64,000 bases of DNA from Halichondria panicea (GCF_963675165.1 NC_087388.1:4841047-4905046); one strand, 5' to 3'. Counted from the first letter of the stretch, positions 1-12,426 are shown. Program-made: numbers and translations. The notes: generated by a model not told the origin, from the sequence alone.

Positions 1-1815
1 TACTTACATGGACTTTTGGCATCGATCGTTTTTAACATCAATCATGGGTGTCGATCATCAATTCATTATACCCCATGCACGCTTTATGATTCTAGATTCT
101 GGCATACCCAAAAATGATCAGTGGACCAAAGTGGCCAACTTGAATTTAGCACTGTGACCACAGAATCTGAAATTAGCTTTTGGCTATCAGCTCAGCTTTC
201 AGCTATCAGCTTTTAGTCAGTACAGTGGACCTAAGTGACCAACATGAATTTAGCACTGTGACCACAGAATCTAGCTTTTGGCTTATCAGCTATCAGTGAA
301 TCAGATCAGATCATCATGCTGAATTTTGCATAAAAATTAACTTTTCGCAAGCAGCAAAGTAAATCAGCTAAAGCTATAGCAGGCTATCAGCTATCTAGCT
401 ATCAGCTCTCTGCATGGCTATCTCACTGGCCAGTCAGTCCCACATCTAGTCTGGCCACGCCCTCCTCAATTAAAATGAGGCTGCTAATAATTATTACTGC
501 TAGGATTTTAACCTAATCATGTGACTTTAAATTTTTTATGCATCCATGCATGACATATAATTATAATAAACCATAACTCAGATAAATTATTATAATCAGT
601 AACTACCAAGTATTGTAATTTAGGGTGACAGGTTCTTAGTGAATCTGGACAAGGTTAGTATGGCACCTTGAAGGGAATGCTTATTGCCACACATCAGTTT
701 GGTCTATATAAAATAGATATTTTCCGTGATTTAAGGTTGTTCCTGGGAAATAAATTTAAAGGGTGAATTTGCTCACTACAACATAACCCTAACCCTAACC
801 CTCAATCAATGCTCGACAGTGGGGACAGGAGGAGCGTAAAATCAAATCACCTATATATGGATTATATTATGTGTGACCTGTGTGACCTACGGCGATAGGT
901 GGTTTGATTTAGGTTCCTCCTGTCCCCACTCTCGAGTACTGGGACATGCAGTGTGGTGGAGCAAATTCACCCTTTACACGCCCTTATTTCCATGCAAGGA
1001 TCAACCTTAGGGTGGTCAAACAAACAACAAACATTATACAGTTAGCATGCAGGTTAAACTATTAAATATGTTGGAAGATATCTATATACACCAAACTGAT
1101 GTGTGACAATAAGCATTCCCTTCAAGATGCCATACTTAACTTTATCCAGATTCACTAAGAACCTGTCTGCCCTAGATTACGATACTTGGTAATTACTAAT
1201 TAATTAATAAGTTATGGATTGATTTTTGATATAATTATTATGTCATGGATGCATAAAAAAATTAGAAAATCCTAGCAGTAATGTTAGCAGCCTCATTAAT
1301 TTGGGAGGGTGTGGTCAAACTAGATGTGGGACTGGCCAGCGAGATATATAGCCATGTATAGAGAGCTGATAGCTAGCTATATAGCTACAGCCTTAGCTGA
1401 TTTAATTTGCTGCTTGCGAAAAGTTAATTTCTATGCAAAATTCAGCGTGATGATCTGATCTGGTTCACTGATAGCTGATAAGCCAAAAGCTGAAAGCTGA
1501 GCTGATATAATTTTATAGTCAAAATCTAATTTCATATACGCATTAGATTCTGTGGTCACAGTGCTAAATTCAACTTGGCCACTTAGGTCCACTGTATACT
1601 GACTGAAAGCTGAGCTGATAAGCCAAAAGCTGAAAGCTAAGCTGATAGCCAAAAGCTAATTTCAGATTCTGTGGTCACAGTGCTAAATTCAAGTTGGCCA
1701 CTTTGGTCCACTGATCAAAAATGTTCATCATGAATTGATTACTAGCTATTAGTAGCTTTATTAGTAGCCTTGGCACACCTCCACCGAGGCATCAGCACCA
1801 GCAGTACTTTCATTT
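1..1815. repeat. Dispersed repeat R1, copy split by a foldback insertion
   Basis: Bases about 20-60 and 1742-1815 match consecutive parts of the uninterrupted R1 copy at 58880-59070 (the stretch with the atcatgggt motif, then the stretch ending in the cctccaccgaggcatcag motif). Between the two halves lies the foldback at 115-1717, so R1 was here first. A third, inverted R1 copy lies at 30940-31510 inside the receptor gene. No protein is encoded. No chitin synthase exon was recognised here, so earlier exons of that gene must lie left of the window or be unrecognised. Confidence 0.6.
115..1717. repeat. Imperfect palindromic foldback element, about 1.6 kb
   Basis: The left end tgatcagtggaccaaagtgg is mirrored as the reverse complement at about 1698-1717, and the arms stay complementary inward (the gcactgtgaccacagaatct block, the cagcctcatt block, the agcattcccttcaaga block, the gtggggacaggagga block) to a centre near 870-890. 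The arms carry internal copies of a motif alternating agctatcagc and agcttttggc. There is no coding capacity; the 73-codon open frame on the minus strand at 1431-1652 is translated arm sequence. Three telomere-like ccctaa units sit near 784-801 close to the loop. Probably a non-autonomous foldback transposon. Confidence 0.75.
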
Positions 1816-1851
1816 TATTTATGACTTGCTTCCACACATGCATATATACAG

Positions 1852-4800
1852 GGTGCACTGGTCTCTATTGTTGAAGTCTGGGTAATGTGTACTGTTATTT
1901 TCTTGGGAATCTCTGTCCTTCCACCTGGATTAAATCTTTTTTTGCTCAATGGAGTTTGTGTTTTGCAGGTGATATTGGACATTTCTACAATTTTAATTGA
2001 AGCACTACGGCGAAGGATAATGAAAAACGGGTCCGGTTATGATCAAAAGCTACGTAATTTTGCTGCAGATGATAAGCAGCAGAAATCAGGCTCGTTAAAT
2101 GAGGGCCAAGATACAGAACAACAAATGGTACAACAAAGGAAATCAAAAAACGGATACTCAAACATTTCTGGTGACGATCCGGAGCAACAGAAATTGTGCT
2201 GGACAACAAGAATCTTAGCCTTCGGGAATTATATCTTGATTGTCGCTTTGTTGATTGTTCTTCAAGTTACTGTAGTACTTTTGGTATTTCTAGAAGAAAA
2301 ATATTGGAAAGGAAAATATTGGAAAGCATTTACTAGTTTGCTGATGGGAATGATATTTTTTACCTTCTTTGGGTCAAGAAATGCTCCGCAAAACTGGATG
2401 TCACAACTAGCATGCATTTTAACTTACCAACAAGCTGACCAAAAACATTCAAAGTCAAGGACGATGTACAAATCAAGTAAGTGTGTTTAGTTTTAAACCT
2501 ATGATTTTATAGCTAGGAGGCTAGCTCGGGTGTGCAGTTCACTAGGTATTTTGGTGCTGTGTATAATTATGCGGTTCTGTCGCGAGGATAATGGAAGTGT
2601 TTATCCATGGCCAGTAGCTATATAAAGTAATTATTGCAATCTGTGCCAAACCAAATGGCCTGTATATCGAGGTGACTGAGAGGCAGAATAGCGGGAGTCT
2701 GTGTAGATTTTATCAGTTATTGGTGACCATAGAAATTACTACATGCACATGACTAACGTGACTTCCTGTATATGTCATGGGTTTGGAATTTGCACACTGA
2801 CCAATCCAAGTGTGGGTAATATATAATCCCTCCAGAACCATGTACATCTATACCACAACCATATACATTCTATTATACTCTTGGTATGATCTACCGTATA
2901 GCAGGTAATTTTCGGGGGACAAAATATTCGTGGTTCAGCAATATTGAGACATTTCGTGGGTAATATTTTCATTGTTGGAGCTTGCACTGCAGGTAAAGGT
3001 AGGCAAGATCACTTCATTCATGGGTAAAATATTCGTGGTCAGACCTTTAACCACGAAAACCACGAATATTTTGCCCCACGAAAATTACCTGCTATACGGT
3101 AGATCATTAAATTACCCTATACGGTATTCGGCTGTATTAGCATGCACCATGCAGAACTTAATTGTGTATACTTTACTTGATAATATAAAAGTAAGCCGAA
3201 TTAAGTTCTTGTTGTATGTTTACACGTTTTTGTGAGCTAATATACAACCAGTATATACTGACAAGCAACACGGCAGTGACGATTGTGCATTTTACATTTT
3301 GCAGGTCTCATCAATGCAACAGTTTGTTTGATATGCTACCCGTTGTTTGCTTACTTGATATTCCGAAACATGACTCACCACAAAATAGATCCTTGGTGTT
3401 CAGAGTGCACAAATCTTCAGGGTATAACACTTGTTCCTTTTCTGATTCATATTTTCACCACTTATGGTGCATACTGGATTGCGTGGTTTGCTAGTGCAAT
3501 GGCACTGAGGAGGAGTATTTTTGTTGCTTTGATTTTCTCTACTCCAGTATCTATTGCTGCATACTATGGAAGTGCTGCGAGGAAGGTAGCTGCCCCATTC
3601 TTCTTTTTGAATATCACTGAACACAGCGACATTGCTTTTATTCATGACCCAACAATTCAACCTTGGTACATTTTTGGCATGGTTTTTGGTTCTCTCGTTT
3701 GGATTGTTTTCACATTTGCGTTGATCGTGCACTGTTGTAGATATAAAGGTAAGATAATGGCCTTAGACGAGGAAATGTTTATGACGCCGTACTATGATAG
3801 CATTTTCTTCCAACAACATCTTTTTCTCAATATGAAGACTCAAGCAACTATACCAAACCCTGAAATTCAAGAAGCAACTAGCAAACTGAAAATGTATATA
3901 TGTTTACCAATGTACAAGGAGAGTGCTGAAGAAATGAAAACACTGCTGGAATCTGTCAAGGGATTTGCACTTACTGCAGCAAAAAAGGGTGATGGAAACG
4001 AGTACGAATGCCATATTGTATTCGACAATGGTGTCCAAAATACAAAAACGACAAAATTCTCAAGCCAACTTTTAGAACTAATTAAAGAAACAACTGAAAA
4101 AGATTGCGCCGATGCAAAATATGAGACAGAATATGGTTGGTGCTGTAGATGGGAGCCAGGGTTCGGTGATATTCCGCTCATTGTCCATCTCAAAGATCCC
4201 ACTAAGGTGCGGAACAAGAAACGATGGAGCCAAGTGCTGTACATGAAGCTCATAATCGAACACTACAAATCGATGGAGAATGCTTATATCCTCACAACAG
4301 ATGGTGATGTCAGCTTTGACTATCAATCTGTTGATTGTCTGATTGATAGAATGAAGTCTGATAACAAGGTTGGTTGTGTGTGTGCTCGGACCCACCCAAA
4401 AGGATCGGGGATTCTTTACTGGTATCAGAAATTCGACTATGCTATCGGACACTGGCTTCAGAAATCAGCAGAAGATGTTCTAGGCTGTGTGCTGTGCTGC
4501 CCAGGCTGCTTCAGTTTGTTCAGGTGCACAGCTCTCAAAGAGGTACTTGATGAATATTCCAAGCCGGCCGAGAGTGGAATAGAATTTTTAAGGAGAAATA
4601 TGGGAGAAGATCGATGGCTGTGTACAATGCTAGTTGAGAAGGGTCACAGGCTTGTTTACTGTGCTATATCTTCAGTTAAGACTTCCTGTCCTGAATCATT
4701 CGCTCAGTTTTTCGCTCAGCGAAGAAGATGGATACCTTCAACTATTGCCAATATAGCTAGCTTGATCTCAAAACGCTCAGTTATAACAAAACAAAGCGAC

Positions 4801-7055
4801 TACATATCTTCTCTCTTTATTTTGTACCAAATTCTGAACATTGTATCAACTGCAATTTCTCCAGCAACTGTAGTGTTTATGATTTCCAATGGACTAAAAT
4901 CGGCATACGGGTTGTCTGAAACTGCAAACCAGGCGCTTATTGCATTTGTGATAATTCTTGGCATTGTTTTTGGACTGATCTGTCTGTTTAGCCCTGACAA
5001 AACACAAATGGACATAGCTAAAATACTCACGCTGGTTTTTATAGCCTTTATGATTCTTGTATTGGTTGGTCTAGTCAAAGAAATTATTCACCTCATACCC
5101 CATTACCACCCAAACAATCCAGCACTTCTTAATTGTACAAGTGTCATGAACAATACTCAAAAGAATGGAGACTGTATCACTCACTATGTACCACCAGTAA
5201 GCTTGATCTATTTGGCATTCTTCACGGCAATTTTTGCACTCACGACAATTTTCCACTTCTCTGAATGGACAAATATCTTCCACGGCCTGACATTTTTTAT
5301 TGCATTGCCAACAGGGTACTTTCTACTTCCTATCTATTGCGCTGCTAATTTGAAAAACCAGAGCTGGGGTACACGAGAGGAGAGAGCCAAAGAAGACAAA
5401 GGGTTGATTGATCTGATAAAGGACGGTTGGAGTTACATGAAATGCTGTAGATCAAGAACGCATTCTGATTTGGAAGCTAGCAAAGGTACATACAACAATT
5501 AATAGTTTTACACACTGCATGTATTCAAAATATCAAGAGTGTGGTAGCAACTACTATACACACCTTTTTTAAGTACATTGTTGTCATGCATGTCACAAAT
5601 ACTACGCACTGTGTTGTTTGACATTACCATGTATGGCTAAGGCATGCATGCAGGCTCACAATCAGAAATTCTACTACATCGCCATGTACTTACAATATAC
5701 ATGTAATTAACCATGCACATCGTTTTCTTGAGTGTGGTTTTAGAGCCACTTGAGATGCGAGTGTTTTACACACATGTATGACCAAGGGCGTAAATGACTC
5801 TGAGTCAGACAACAATTGTTTGTTGTATGGGCTGTATAATTATAGTATAGTTGCTATATATACATGCAACTTCATGCACACTCATAACTTGAATAACACT
5901 GTCATATTTTTATCCAGTAGGCGATTCCAATCAGAAAGTAGATGACAGCTCAAGGTCTACTTCAACAAGTAAGAATACGGTTTTAGATTGAGTATTTTTG
6001 CTCACGTAAAGCTCTCCAAATGTAATTTTTTCAATGCAGTTGAACTTGTGGAGAGTCATAAAAATCAAGCGGAGGTAGATTTCTGGAAGAAAGCAAGTGT
6101 CATTGACATACTTCGTAAGCAGAACGCTGACAAGAAGAGAGGTGAGGAAACTCCATCAGCTACCGTATAGCAGGTATATTTCAAGGGTATAAATTTTCGC
6201 GGATGAACCTCTACAAAGGATTTCGTGGATTTTATTTTCGTGGTCTGAGTTCCAGCCTTTTGGTGCATGCGCACATCAACATGCTGCTGTACCTCCACAC
6301 CGTTAGCCTCGAATCCATAATACTGAACACGCCTACTATTCAATAAAGATATAAATTTTCGTGGGTATAAATTTTCGCGATACAGGCTCAATCCGCGAAA
6401 ACCGCGAACATTTATACCCTCGAAATATACCCGCTATACGGATCCAGTTTTTGATTCGGAAGCTAGCCAAAGTGATTGCATGCCATTCATACAGCATACA
6501 AATAATGTGCTCGATTACAGAGTATATCAGCCATGCATATAATTATATAGCTGTATTCCAATTATTTATCTATCATTGAACGAGTGGATGGATAGTAGTT
6601 AATAGAAAGTGCCTGACCATTGCATGTATATAAAGACATGCTATAGCTCCAAAAGTGATTACAGCATTATATATTATGCAGTTATACCAGAAGAGAAGAA
6701 AATTGAAGAATCACTCTCTACCTTACGTAACACATCACTTGCAGCCTTGCTTGTGGTAAATCTGTTGTGGATACTACTTCTTTACACTATTGAGTTCGTA
6801 GAGATACATGGCTACATTGAACCATTCGGAGTGAAGACGCTCGAGCTTGTATTTCTTTCGCTGTACGCCCTGCTACTTTTCATCCAATTTGCCGCGATGA
6901 TTATTCACCGAATCATCACTTTGGTACACTACATTGGAACTTTTTCAAAGGGTACAGAGGGCGAAGACACGAGTGAAAGTTCTTCTGAGGGATGTAAGGT
7001 GGCCTGTCGGAGCTGTATTGATACTTCTGAGTGGTTCTTAAATAAGACTTGGTAG
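1852..7055 (+). CDS. Chitin synthase (type 2 glycosyltransferase, metazoan type), 5' partial
   Basis: Polymerises UDP-N-acetylglucosamine into chitin at the plasma membrane. Exons that splice in frame: 1852-2476, 3305-5485, 5918-5968, 6040-6141, 6691-7055, giving 1107 residues and a stop; all introns are GT-AG. The amino-terminal part holds membrane helices (exon 1 and the start of exon 2). The catalytic core shows TTDGDVSF, the segment YWYQKFDYAIGHWLQK, CCPGCFSLFR, the GEDRWLCTML acceptor region and the product-site motif QRRRWIPST. These are followed by a helix block, the SWGTRE signature, an acidic or basic cytosolic linker, and two final helices around IEFVEIHGYIEPFG and FIQFAAMIIHR. The first visible exon opens with an acceptor AG at 1850-1851 and reads in frame across it, so the true start lies upstream; metazoan enzymes are usually longer. 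Introns 1 and 4 each carry a MITE. The last exon is duplicated at 14653. Confidence 0.95.
2894..3099. mobile_element. MITE family A (CCGTATAGC termini), in chitin synthase intron 1
   Basis: 206 bp with long terminal inverted repeats starting ccgtatagcaggtaattttc and ending with its reverse complement, flanked by TA on both sides (2892-2893, 3100-3101). The inner sequence repeats the word attcgtgg in both orientations. Related copies: 6163-6441, several between 17385 and 17933, a decayed one near 49430-49615. A TA duplication suggests a Tc1/mariner-type mobilising enzyme (inference). Confidence 0.85.
6163..6441. mobile_element. MITE family A, second copy, in chitin synthase intron 4
   Basis: 279 bp between ccgtatagcaggtatatttc and its reverse complement ending ctatacgg. 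It is divergent from the copy at 2894 (the internal word is ttttcgcgg instead of attcgtgg). It lies wholly inside the intron 6142-6690. The flanks do not preserve a clean TA pair. Confidence 0.75.
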
Positions 7056-7337
7056 ATATAATTATCCGAGGCTGTGCAGCTAAATAAGTACCTATTATTG
7101 GACAGTTAAAACATTGAGCAGTGTGTCTTATTATAGCAACTCGTGCATAAATTAGTAAAATTATCGTTTGTGCGAATGAACAGATGTTATAATTATTATA
7201 GCAACTTGTACACATAGATATTATTTGATAATGCTGATACTATATATGATTATATCATTATGTTCAATCAGTACAGAGCCAACATAGACACACAACAGTT
7301 CTTAATTCAGTTCTCTTTCAGACTACACGTACACGAG

Positions 7338-7391
7338 TAGCCTCGATCCCAGCCCCTCTTAGCTTTTTCCTGCGGCCTGGAATCGAGGCTA
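7338..7391. mobile_element. Ultra-short (54 bp) hairpin insertion with 9-bp target duplication
   Basis: Termini TAGCCTCGATCCCAG and CTGGAATCGAGGCTA are inverted repeats. The 9 bases gtacacgag lie immediately on both sides (7329-7337 and 7392-7400). Same termini as the 1.1 kb element at 24089-25177 and the insertions at 44048 and 44116. A 9-bp duplication is characteristic of Mutator-like transposases (family knowledge); no transposase is seen in the window. Confidence 0.85.
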
Positions 7392-7477
7392 GTACACGAG
7401 GTACCTCACCAAACTAACCAATCCATGCAGGCTTACAGGCTGGCATGATGTCACAAAACGTAATATACAATGGAACC

Positions 7478-7659
7478 CCTCTATAACGAACACCTTTGAA
7501 GAACAATGTTTTTGCCTTTATACAGAGGTGGCCTTTATACAGAGGTGGCCTTTGTAGAGGTTGTTTTTTACACAAACTGTTCATTTGGGACCTAGGTGCC
7601 TGGCCGTTATATAGCAACTGGCCTTTATTCTGATGTGGTTGTTAACAGAGGTTCCACTG
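7478..7659. mobile_element. MITE, 182 bp, pogo/Tigger-like termini
   Basis: It begins caatggaacccctct and ends agaggttccactg, inverted relative to each other, with TA at 7476-7477 and 7660-7661. Internal short direct repeats of gcctttatacagaggtg are present. No coding capacity. Confidence 0.75.
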
Positions 7660-8587
7660 TAAATACATTTACTCAACATAAGGGAAATTCATTTACTTCA
7701 AATAGCACACAATGTTCCAGTCTCTTACACAGCTTATATATATATAGCTGCATGTGGTCTAGTGTGAACAGACCACAAAACCACAACACACTTGAATGAC
7801 AACTGTTCTGCATTGTGAGCTATATAGCTGTTACACGTACAAGCAGAGAGACTAACCACTATCAATATCTTAGAGGAATATACGATACGATTCTTGTATG
7901 CTACAACATTAATAACAAAGAAAGAATGATGCTAATAAAATTCATCTTTAACTTTGAGAAATGCAATAAAGTGGTTCTAATAATCAATAATTTTCACCTG
8001 CATGGTTGATCAATAAACTGAAACTTAACTTACAATGTTTGATGTTTAGTGTATTGTTGATAGCATGATGTCCAGGTTGTGCATGTGTGTTGTTGAGTGC
8101 AATTTCCTGGAAACTGTAATTTTCTAAGAATTTAGACACACCCCTAACTTTAAGTTGTCATGAATAACAAACATCATTACAGCTGCTATAGGTTTCTGGG
8201 ATATGATAATGCACAAGTATATTATTGATCCTTGAACCGCTGTATAGGCTGATTATTAGCCGTATACACAGACACACAAATACACTATCTATAATTACAC
8301 CATATACCTTGCTTACACATGCGCACCGAGGCATAATTATTATCATATAGGCATGCAGTACGTAGCAAGACGAGATGTAAGAGCAAGTACTGCACACAGC
8401 ATATATACTTTATATATAATAGGCCTTTGTCTATATTAGTTTAGTCTACACTATAAAAATGATGTGTGGTTTTCACCAAGTGTGTGACTATTCGATGGAA
8501 AATATCAGCAGGAAAAACGCACATTTTCCATAGTCAAAAACCACACATAATTTTTACAGTACATAAAATTAATAATAGTTAGACATG

Positions 8588-8710
8588 CACTGTTTAGGAA
8601 GTTTCTACATGATTTAGAAGCCCAAAGGGATGGTTGTAGTATCCCGAATGTAGTGAGGGTTGTACTAGCCCTGAGGGCTTCTAAATCATGTGGAAACATC
8701 CTAAACAGTG
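8588..8710. repeat. Hairpin repeat (CACTGTTTAGGAAG termini)
   Basis: An approximately 123-bp inverted repeat: cactgtttaggaagtttc on the left and its near-perfect complement ending cctaaacagtg on the right, with agaagccc/gggcttct inside. A related hairpin lies at about 49787-49902. Confidence 0.7.
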
Positions 8711-9368
8711 TCTATAAGCACTTTAGATCAATAGCAACCATGAGTCTCTAGCCAATCAGATTTGAATGTTCTTCTAATCTTTGCTACATGATTTTCTAAG
8801 TGAAGTATACATTTTCTAAGTAAGTACATGATGTTCTGAGTTGGATAGAATACCGCCTTTAGCCAATCAGATTGCAGTATTAATTTATGCACGGCTATAA
8901 TTATAGTCATTATTGATGCATGCTAAAGTGGTATAGTACAGATTGTCTCCGCATCTCACCATGTTTGTGGAATATGCATGTGTATATTTTTTCACATAGA
9001 ATTAAGTGCCAGTGTATTATTGAAGTTTCTTGGAATCAAGTTTCAGTCTTGCATGCATATTTCTAAGAAACACTCAAGTGATTTCTAAGAATTGATGAAT
9101 GCCATAATTTTACTGAATATGTGCAGGATTGTGTTTTGCACATGCTGTTCATAATAATATCGCCAATGATTATAATGCCCTATGGCTATGAATATCATAC
9201 AAGATTCTTTGTTGTGTCTTCAAGTCCTTTGATCCAGTTAGCAGATATTCCTCCTACTATTCTAACCCGCTGCATATGTAATTATGCATGGTCATGCACT
9301 CTTTGTATAAAAGTGTGTCCCTCTTACTAGGTGCATGCGCATTCAGTTTGAAATAAGTTGTATAAAGC

Positions 9369-11234
9369 ATGGCGAGTAACAAGAAATTCACAATTGAGAC
9401 AGGCTCCTCAGCTGTCTACAATCCGACAAAGACGATTACTGGTTTGCCTGGAGTCTCCCCTACCTCACCCACCTCTTTAACACCTAGTTCTTATTGTAAG
9501 GCATCAGATGAGGGAGTGATCACTGAAAAACATCTACTAAAGCCTCCTGATGCAAAAATTAAAGTGGACTCTACTCCTAACTCATCGATACCCCGTCCTA
9601 TAGTCGTTCAGTCCAAGCCTACTGTAAATCATGATGATGAGCGTCACACTGGCACCGTCGAGCAGAATATTTATGCTCAGATGCTGGAAGACATTTGCGA
9701 TAATATGCCAACTGGGGTGGGTACAAACGTAGAATATACCCCTTACGGTGGTGAAAAATTGTTGGATGGTGCATATACACTTGATTTTCATGGCATACAG
9801 GATATAAAGAAAAAACCAAAAGTTGCTGACATTGAACAGTTAGATATTATGAAAACCCTTCTAAAGCTCGCCCGCAGAAGAGGATTTCGCACGTTACAAA
9901 TACTTTTGTTTCCTAAAAAGGTTGACAAATTCTGGACAATTCTTAAAAATGTTTGGATTATTAGTGAGCTTCTTTTTCTTTTTATAGGCCTTGGTTTTTC
10001 AATACATGATGTGACTACAACAGATTCTGTTGCACTGTACTCTTGGATTGAGCTGGGATTTGCTAGTCTCGGGTGCTTACTGGCTACAGTGGATGCAGTT
10101 GCCTCTTTATGGCCGTGTCAAGTGTGCTGCAATGCTTTTGGAAATGTTTGTGATCGATGCCATTTTCTTAAATCGTGCTTGAACACTGGTCGGATTTTGC
10201 TCACTGAGCTTATAATAACTCCCCTTATAATCTGTGATCTATTTGGTCTTTTCATTGAGCAAGATTACAACTGTGAAAATGAAAATCAATGCGTTAAATT
10301 CGCTCACTTCGTACTAGATGTTGTAGGTGCCATAGCTTTTCTTTATGTTGTTCGCATCTTCGTTCTTGTTGCCACAGTCAAAAGCATATACAAAATTCAG
10401 TCTCCCAAAGAAGGTAGCGAAGAAAAAGAAAGTGTGCCTACTAGACCTCAGGTTGAGAAACGTGCATTCAAGTTTACTGTCTTCCTTGTTATACATACGG
10501 CTCTTCAATTGTTTGCTCATTTCATCATGATTGTTGCCATTGGTGCACAAATACGCTACGAAAACGACGACCTTTTCACACAGTCTGACAGCAGTTGTGG
10601 AAATTACTGTGTGAGCGGTATAATTCTTTATATGACTATTGCTGCTTGTATCTTGCCCATTCTTGGACTCTTTAGCTACTTTGTATACACTAACTTTTGG
10701 TTTCAAGAATGTCCAATCTCTGTTCTTGTTGACTTTTTGCAAGTGATTGTAGCACCTGGTGGAAAGGATATTATCGAAATGAAAAAAAACAAGAAAATAG
10801 ACGAAACCCCTTTGCTAAAAATAATAAACTCTATAAGCAACAACGTGCAGAATGATTTCAATGGACTTGTACAGACAAGCTTAGCGACAAAAATGTGGTA
10901 CCCATTCAGGAATTCAACATGTGTAGCTTTCTGCCTCTTTTATGCGGCTTGTCAGTTGGCTTTTTATATAGCTGCTGGATTTGGGTATGTCAGTGTGAGT
11001 CACATCGCCGACAGTCAATGGCTGTTTGGTTTCACTATCTTCGGAGGAGTTTACCTATTGTTGATTAACATTTACGTCTTCATTATTGCTGCCTATTGGT
11101 TCACTATCATAGTAATCTTGACGACTTTACAGGTGATTGAAATATTGATATATCTCGCTTGGTGTTTATGCGTGACATGTGACATTCTTAACAATCCTTG
11201 TAAATATTTGCAACAGCAAATGACTCGCAGATAG
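9369..11234 (+). CDS. Multi-pass membrane protein, unrecognised family, member 1
   Basis: Single-exon frame of 621 residues starting at an ATG (9369). Residues 1-195 form a hydrophilic amino-terminal part rich in Ser/Thr/Pro, with a segment ending in a basic RRRGF stretch just before the first helix. Then about nine hydrophobic helices: near 196-212, 225-249, 273-296, 312-338, 367-393, 413-442, 519-543, and two packed in 553-604. Between helices 2 and 3 is a cysteine-rich loop (CxxCC-x6-CxxC). A hydrophilic loop of about 70 residues precedes helix 7. I do not recognise the family and assign no function. It is closely related to the gene at 17995, and more distantly to 20833 and 63199. Its position next to chitin synthase might hint at a surface role, but this is only adjacency. 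Confidence 0.9.
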   Translation: MASNKKFTIETGSSAVYNPTKTITGLPGVSPTSPTSLTPSSYCKASDEGVITEKHLLKPPDAKIKVDSTPNSSIPRPIVVQSKPTVNHDDERHTGTVEQNIYAQMLEDICDNMPTGVGTNVEYTPYGGEKLLDGAYTLDFHGIQDIKKKPKVADIEQLDIMKTLLKLARRRGFRTLQILLFPKKVDKFWTILKNVWIISELLFLFIGLGFSIHDVTTTDSVALYSWIELGFASLGCLLATVDAVASLWPCQVCCNAFGNVCDRCHFLKSCLNTGRILLTELIITPLIICDLFGLFIEQDYNCENENQCVKFAHFVLDVVGAIAFLYVVRIFVLVATVKSIYKIQSPKEGSEEKESVPTRPQVEKRAFKFTVFLVIHTALQLFAHFIMIVAIGAQIRYENDDLFTQSDSSCGNYCVSGIILYMTIAACILPILGLFSYFVYTNFWFQECPISVLVDFLQVIVAPGGKDIIEMKKNKKIDETPLLKIINSISNNVQNDFNGLVQTSLATKMWYPFRNSTCVAFCLFYAACQLAFYIAAGFGYVSVSHIADSQWLFGFTIFGGVYLLLINIYVFIIAAYWFTIIVILTTLQVIEILIYLAWCLCVTCDILNNPCKYLQQQMTRR

Positions 11235-12426
11235 CCTATTATATATAGTATAACTTATTGTATAGTGTGTTCAGTTATTTATTTTTGTAACAGTCGCAGC
11301 TTACCACAGTAATTTAAATGGCTGTAACTTAGATTTTAGATTTTATAAAACCGTGTAGTTTCGTTAGTTTGACTGCTTTATTCGATACTTTTTTGAGTCC
11401 CATCCAATTGTAGTATATATCACATTGCAAGTGTGTTAATTATGTGTGATATTGCTGTGATAATTGTTGCTATGGTATTAGCCTCGATTCCAGCTAAGAA
11501 GAAGAAAGGCGGCCTGGTATACTTTGCATGTGCATGTGCGAAATAATTTCCAAATTGTTAATTTGTAAGTATTACATTTCATCATACAAATTGTAAATAA
11601 ATGGACAAGTGCACCAATTAAGGAAGACCATGACATTGTGGTTAGTGGTAAAATGTTCATGACCACAATGGCAGCCTATTTAAAGTAGAATGATTGCGCT
11701 GCAACAGTGTTGATAATAGCTCTGTTTAGCAAGGAGACAGTTCACAGTTTCTAGGTAACACATTGAAGGCTGTTGCAGTCCCTTCAGAATCTTTTATAGC
11801 ATCATCTGTTTGCACAAACTTTCTATTCAACTTATAAGTTAGCCTTGCACTAAAGTGCTAGCTTTTTGTTACCTACAACAGTCAAAAAAGAGCTGTAAAG
11901 CAGCTAGCTAGCTATTTAGTAGCCATTGCTCTTGCAGAAACGCCCCTTATTCCTATGGATCTAATGCGCATGCGCGCTAATCACGTGTGAGAAATTCCCC
12001 ACATCTCTGTCCACATCCTAGCAGAATCAATCTTCTTCTTTCTTGCTTCCTTGAGGTCCTGGTAAGCCACAAAACACTTACCATATACAATAGATAACAT
12101 GTGTATAAGTCTTACAGTTATAGATATTAACACTTTCTTCTAACAGACTGCTTGTTATATAGATATATACTACTTTTAAGACGTGCACACACCCAAACAC
12201 AAACAGGCACATGCACACGCTCTCCCACACACACAAAACATGCAAGCACATGTTGCCTGCTCTATTATCAATTTTGTCATCAATTTCCAATGTTATTATT
12301 TCCAACTTATTTCAAATGTATGGAATTTGTTCCTTGTCAAATATTACGAATGCGAAACATTTATTTCAAGGACATAAGCCAAAGCAGGACTCAGTCATCT
12401 TTGCACAATATTTCTATGTAGTGAGG

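Larger units (their letters stand above)
7056..9368. other. Intergenic region between chitin synthase and membrane gene 1
   Basis: No gene is seen. It holds a 54-bp hairpin insertion (7338), a 182-bp MITE (7478), a hairpin repeat (8588-8710) and AT-rich filler with many copies of the palindrome tataattata. The last 200 bases (about 9240 onward, motif ttagcagatattcc) belong to a flank block repeated at 14370, 16980 and 23975, and probably include the promoter of the downstream gene. Confidence 0.6.

Noticed and set aside
784-801. Chromosome end or telomere
   Set aside because: Only three ccctaa units, inside a palindrome, with ordinary sequence on both sides.
1431-1652. 73-codon open frame on the minus strand
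   Set aside because: It lies wholly within the right arm of the foldback and repeats the arm motif; translated repeat sequence.
3400-4452. Antisense open frames of 110-128 codons
   Set aside because: They oppose the large chitin synthase exon and have no independent features.
10314-10742. 142-codon antisense open frame
   Set aside because: Shadow of the membrane gene; the paralogue shows a broken antisense frame at the same place.
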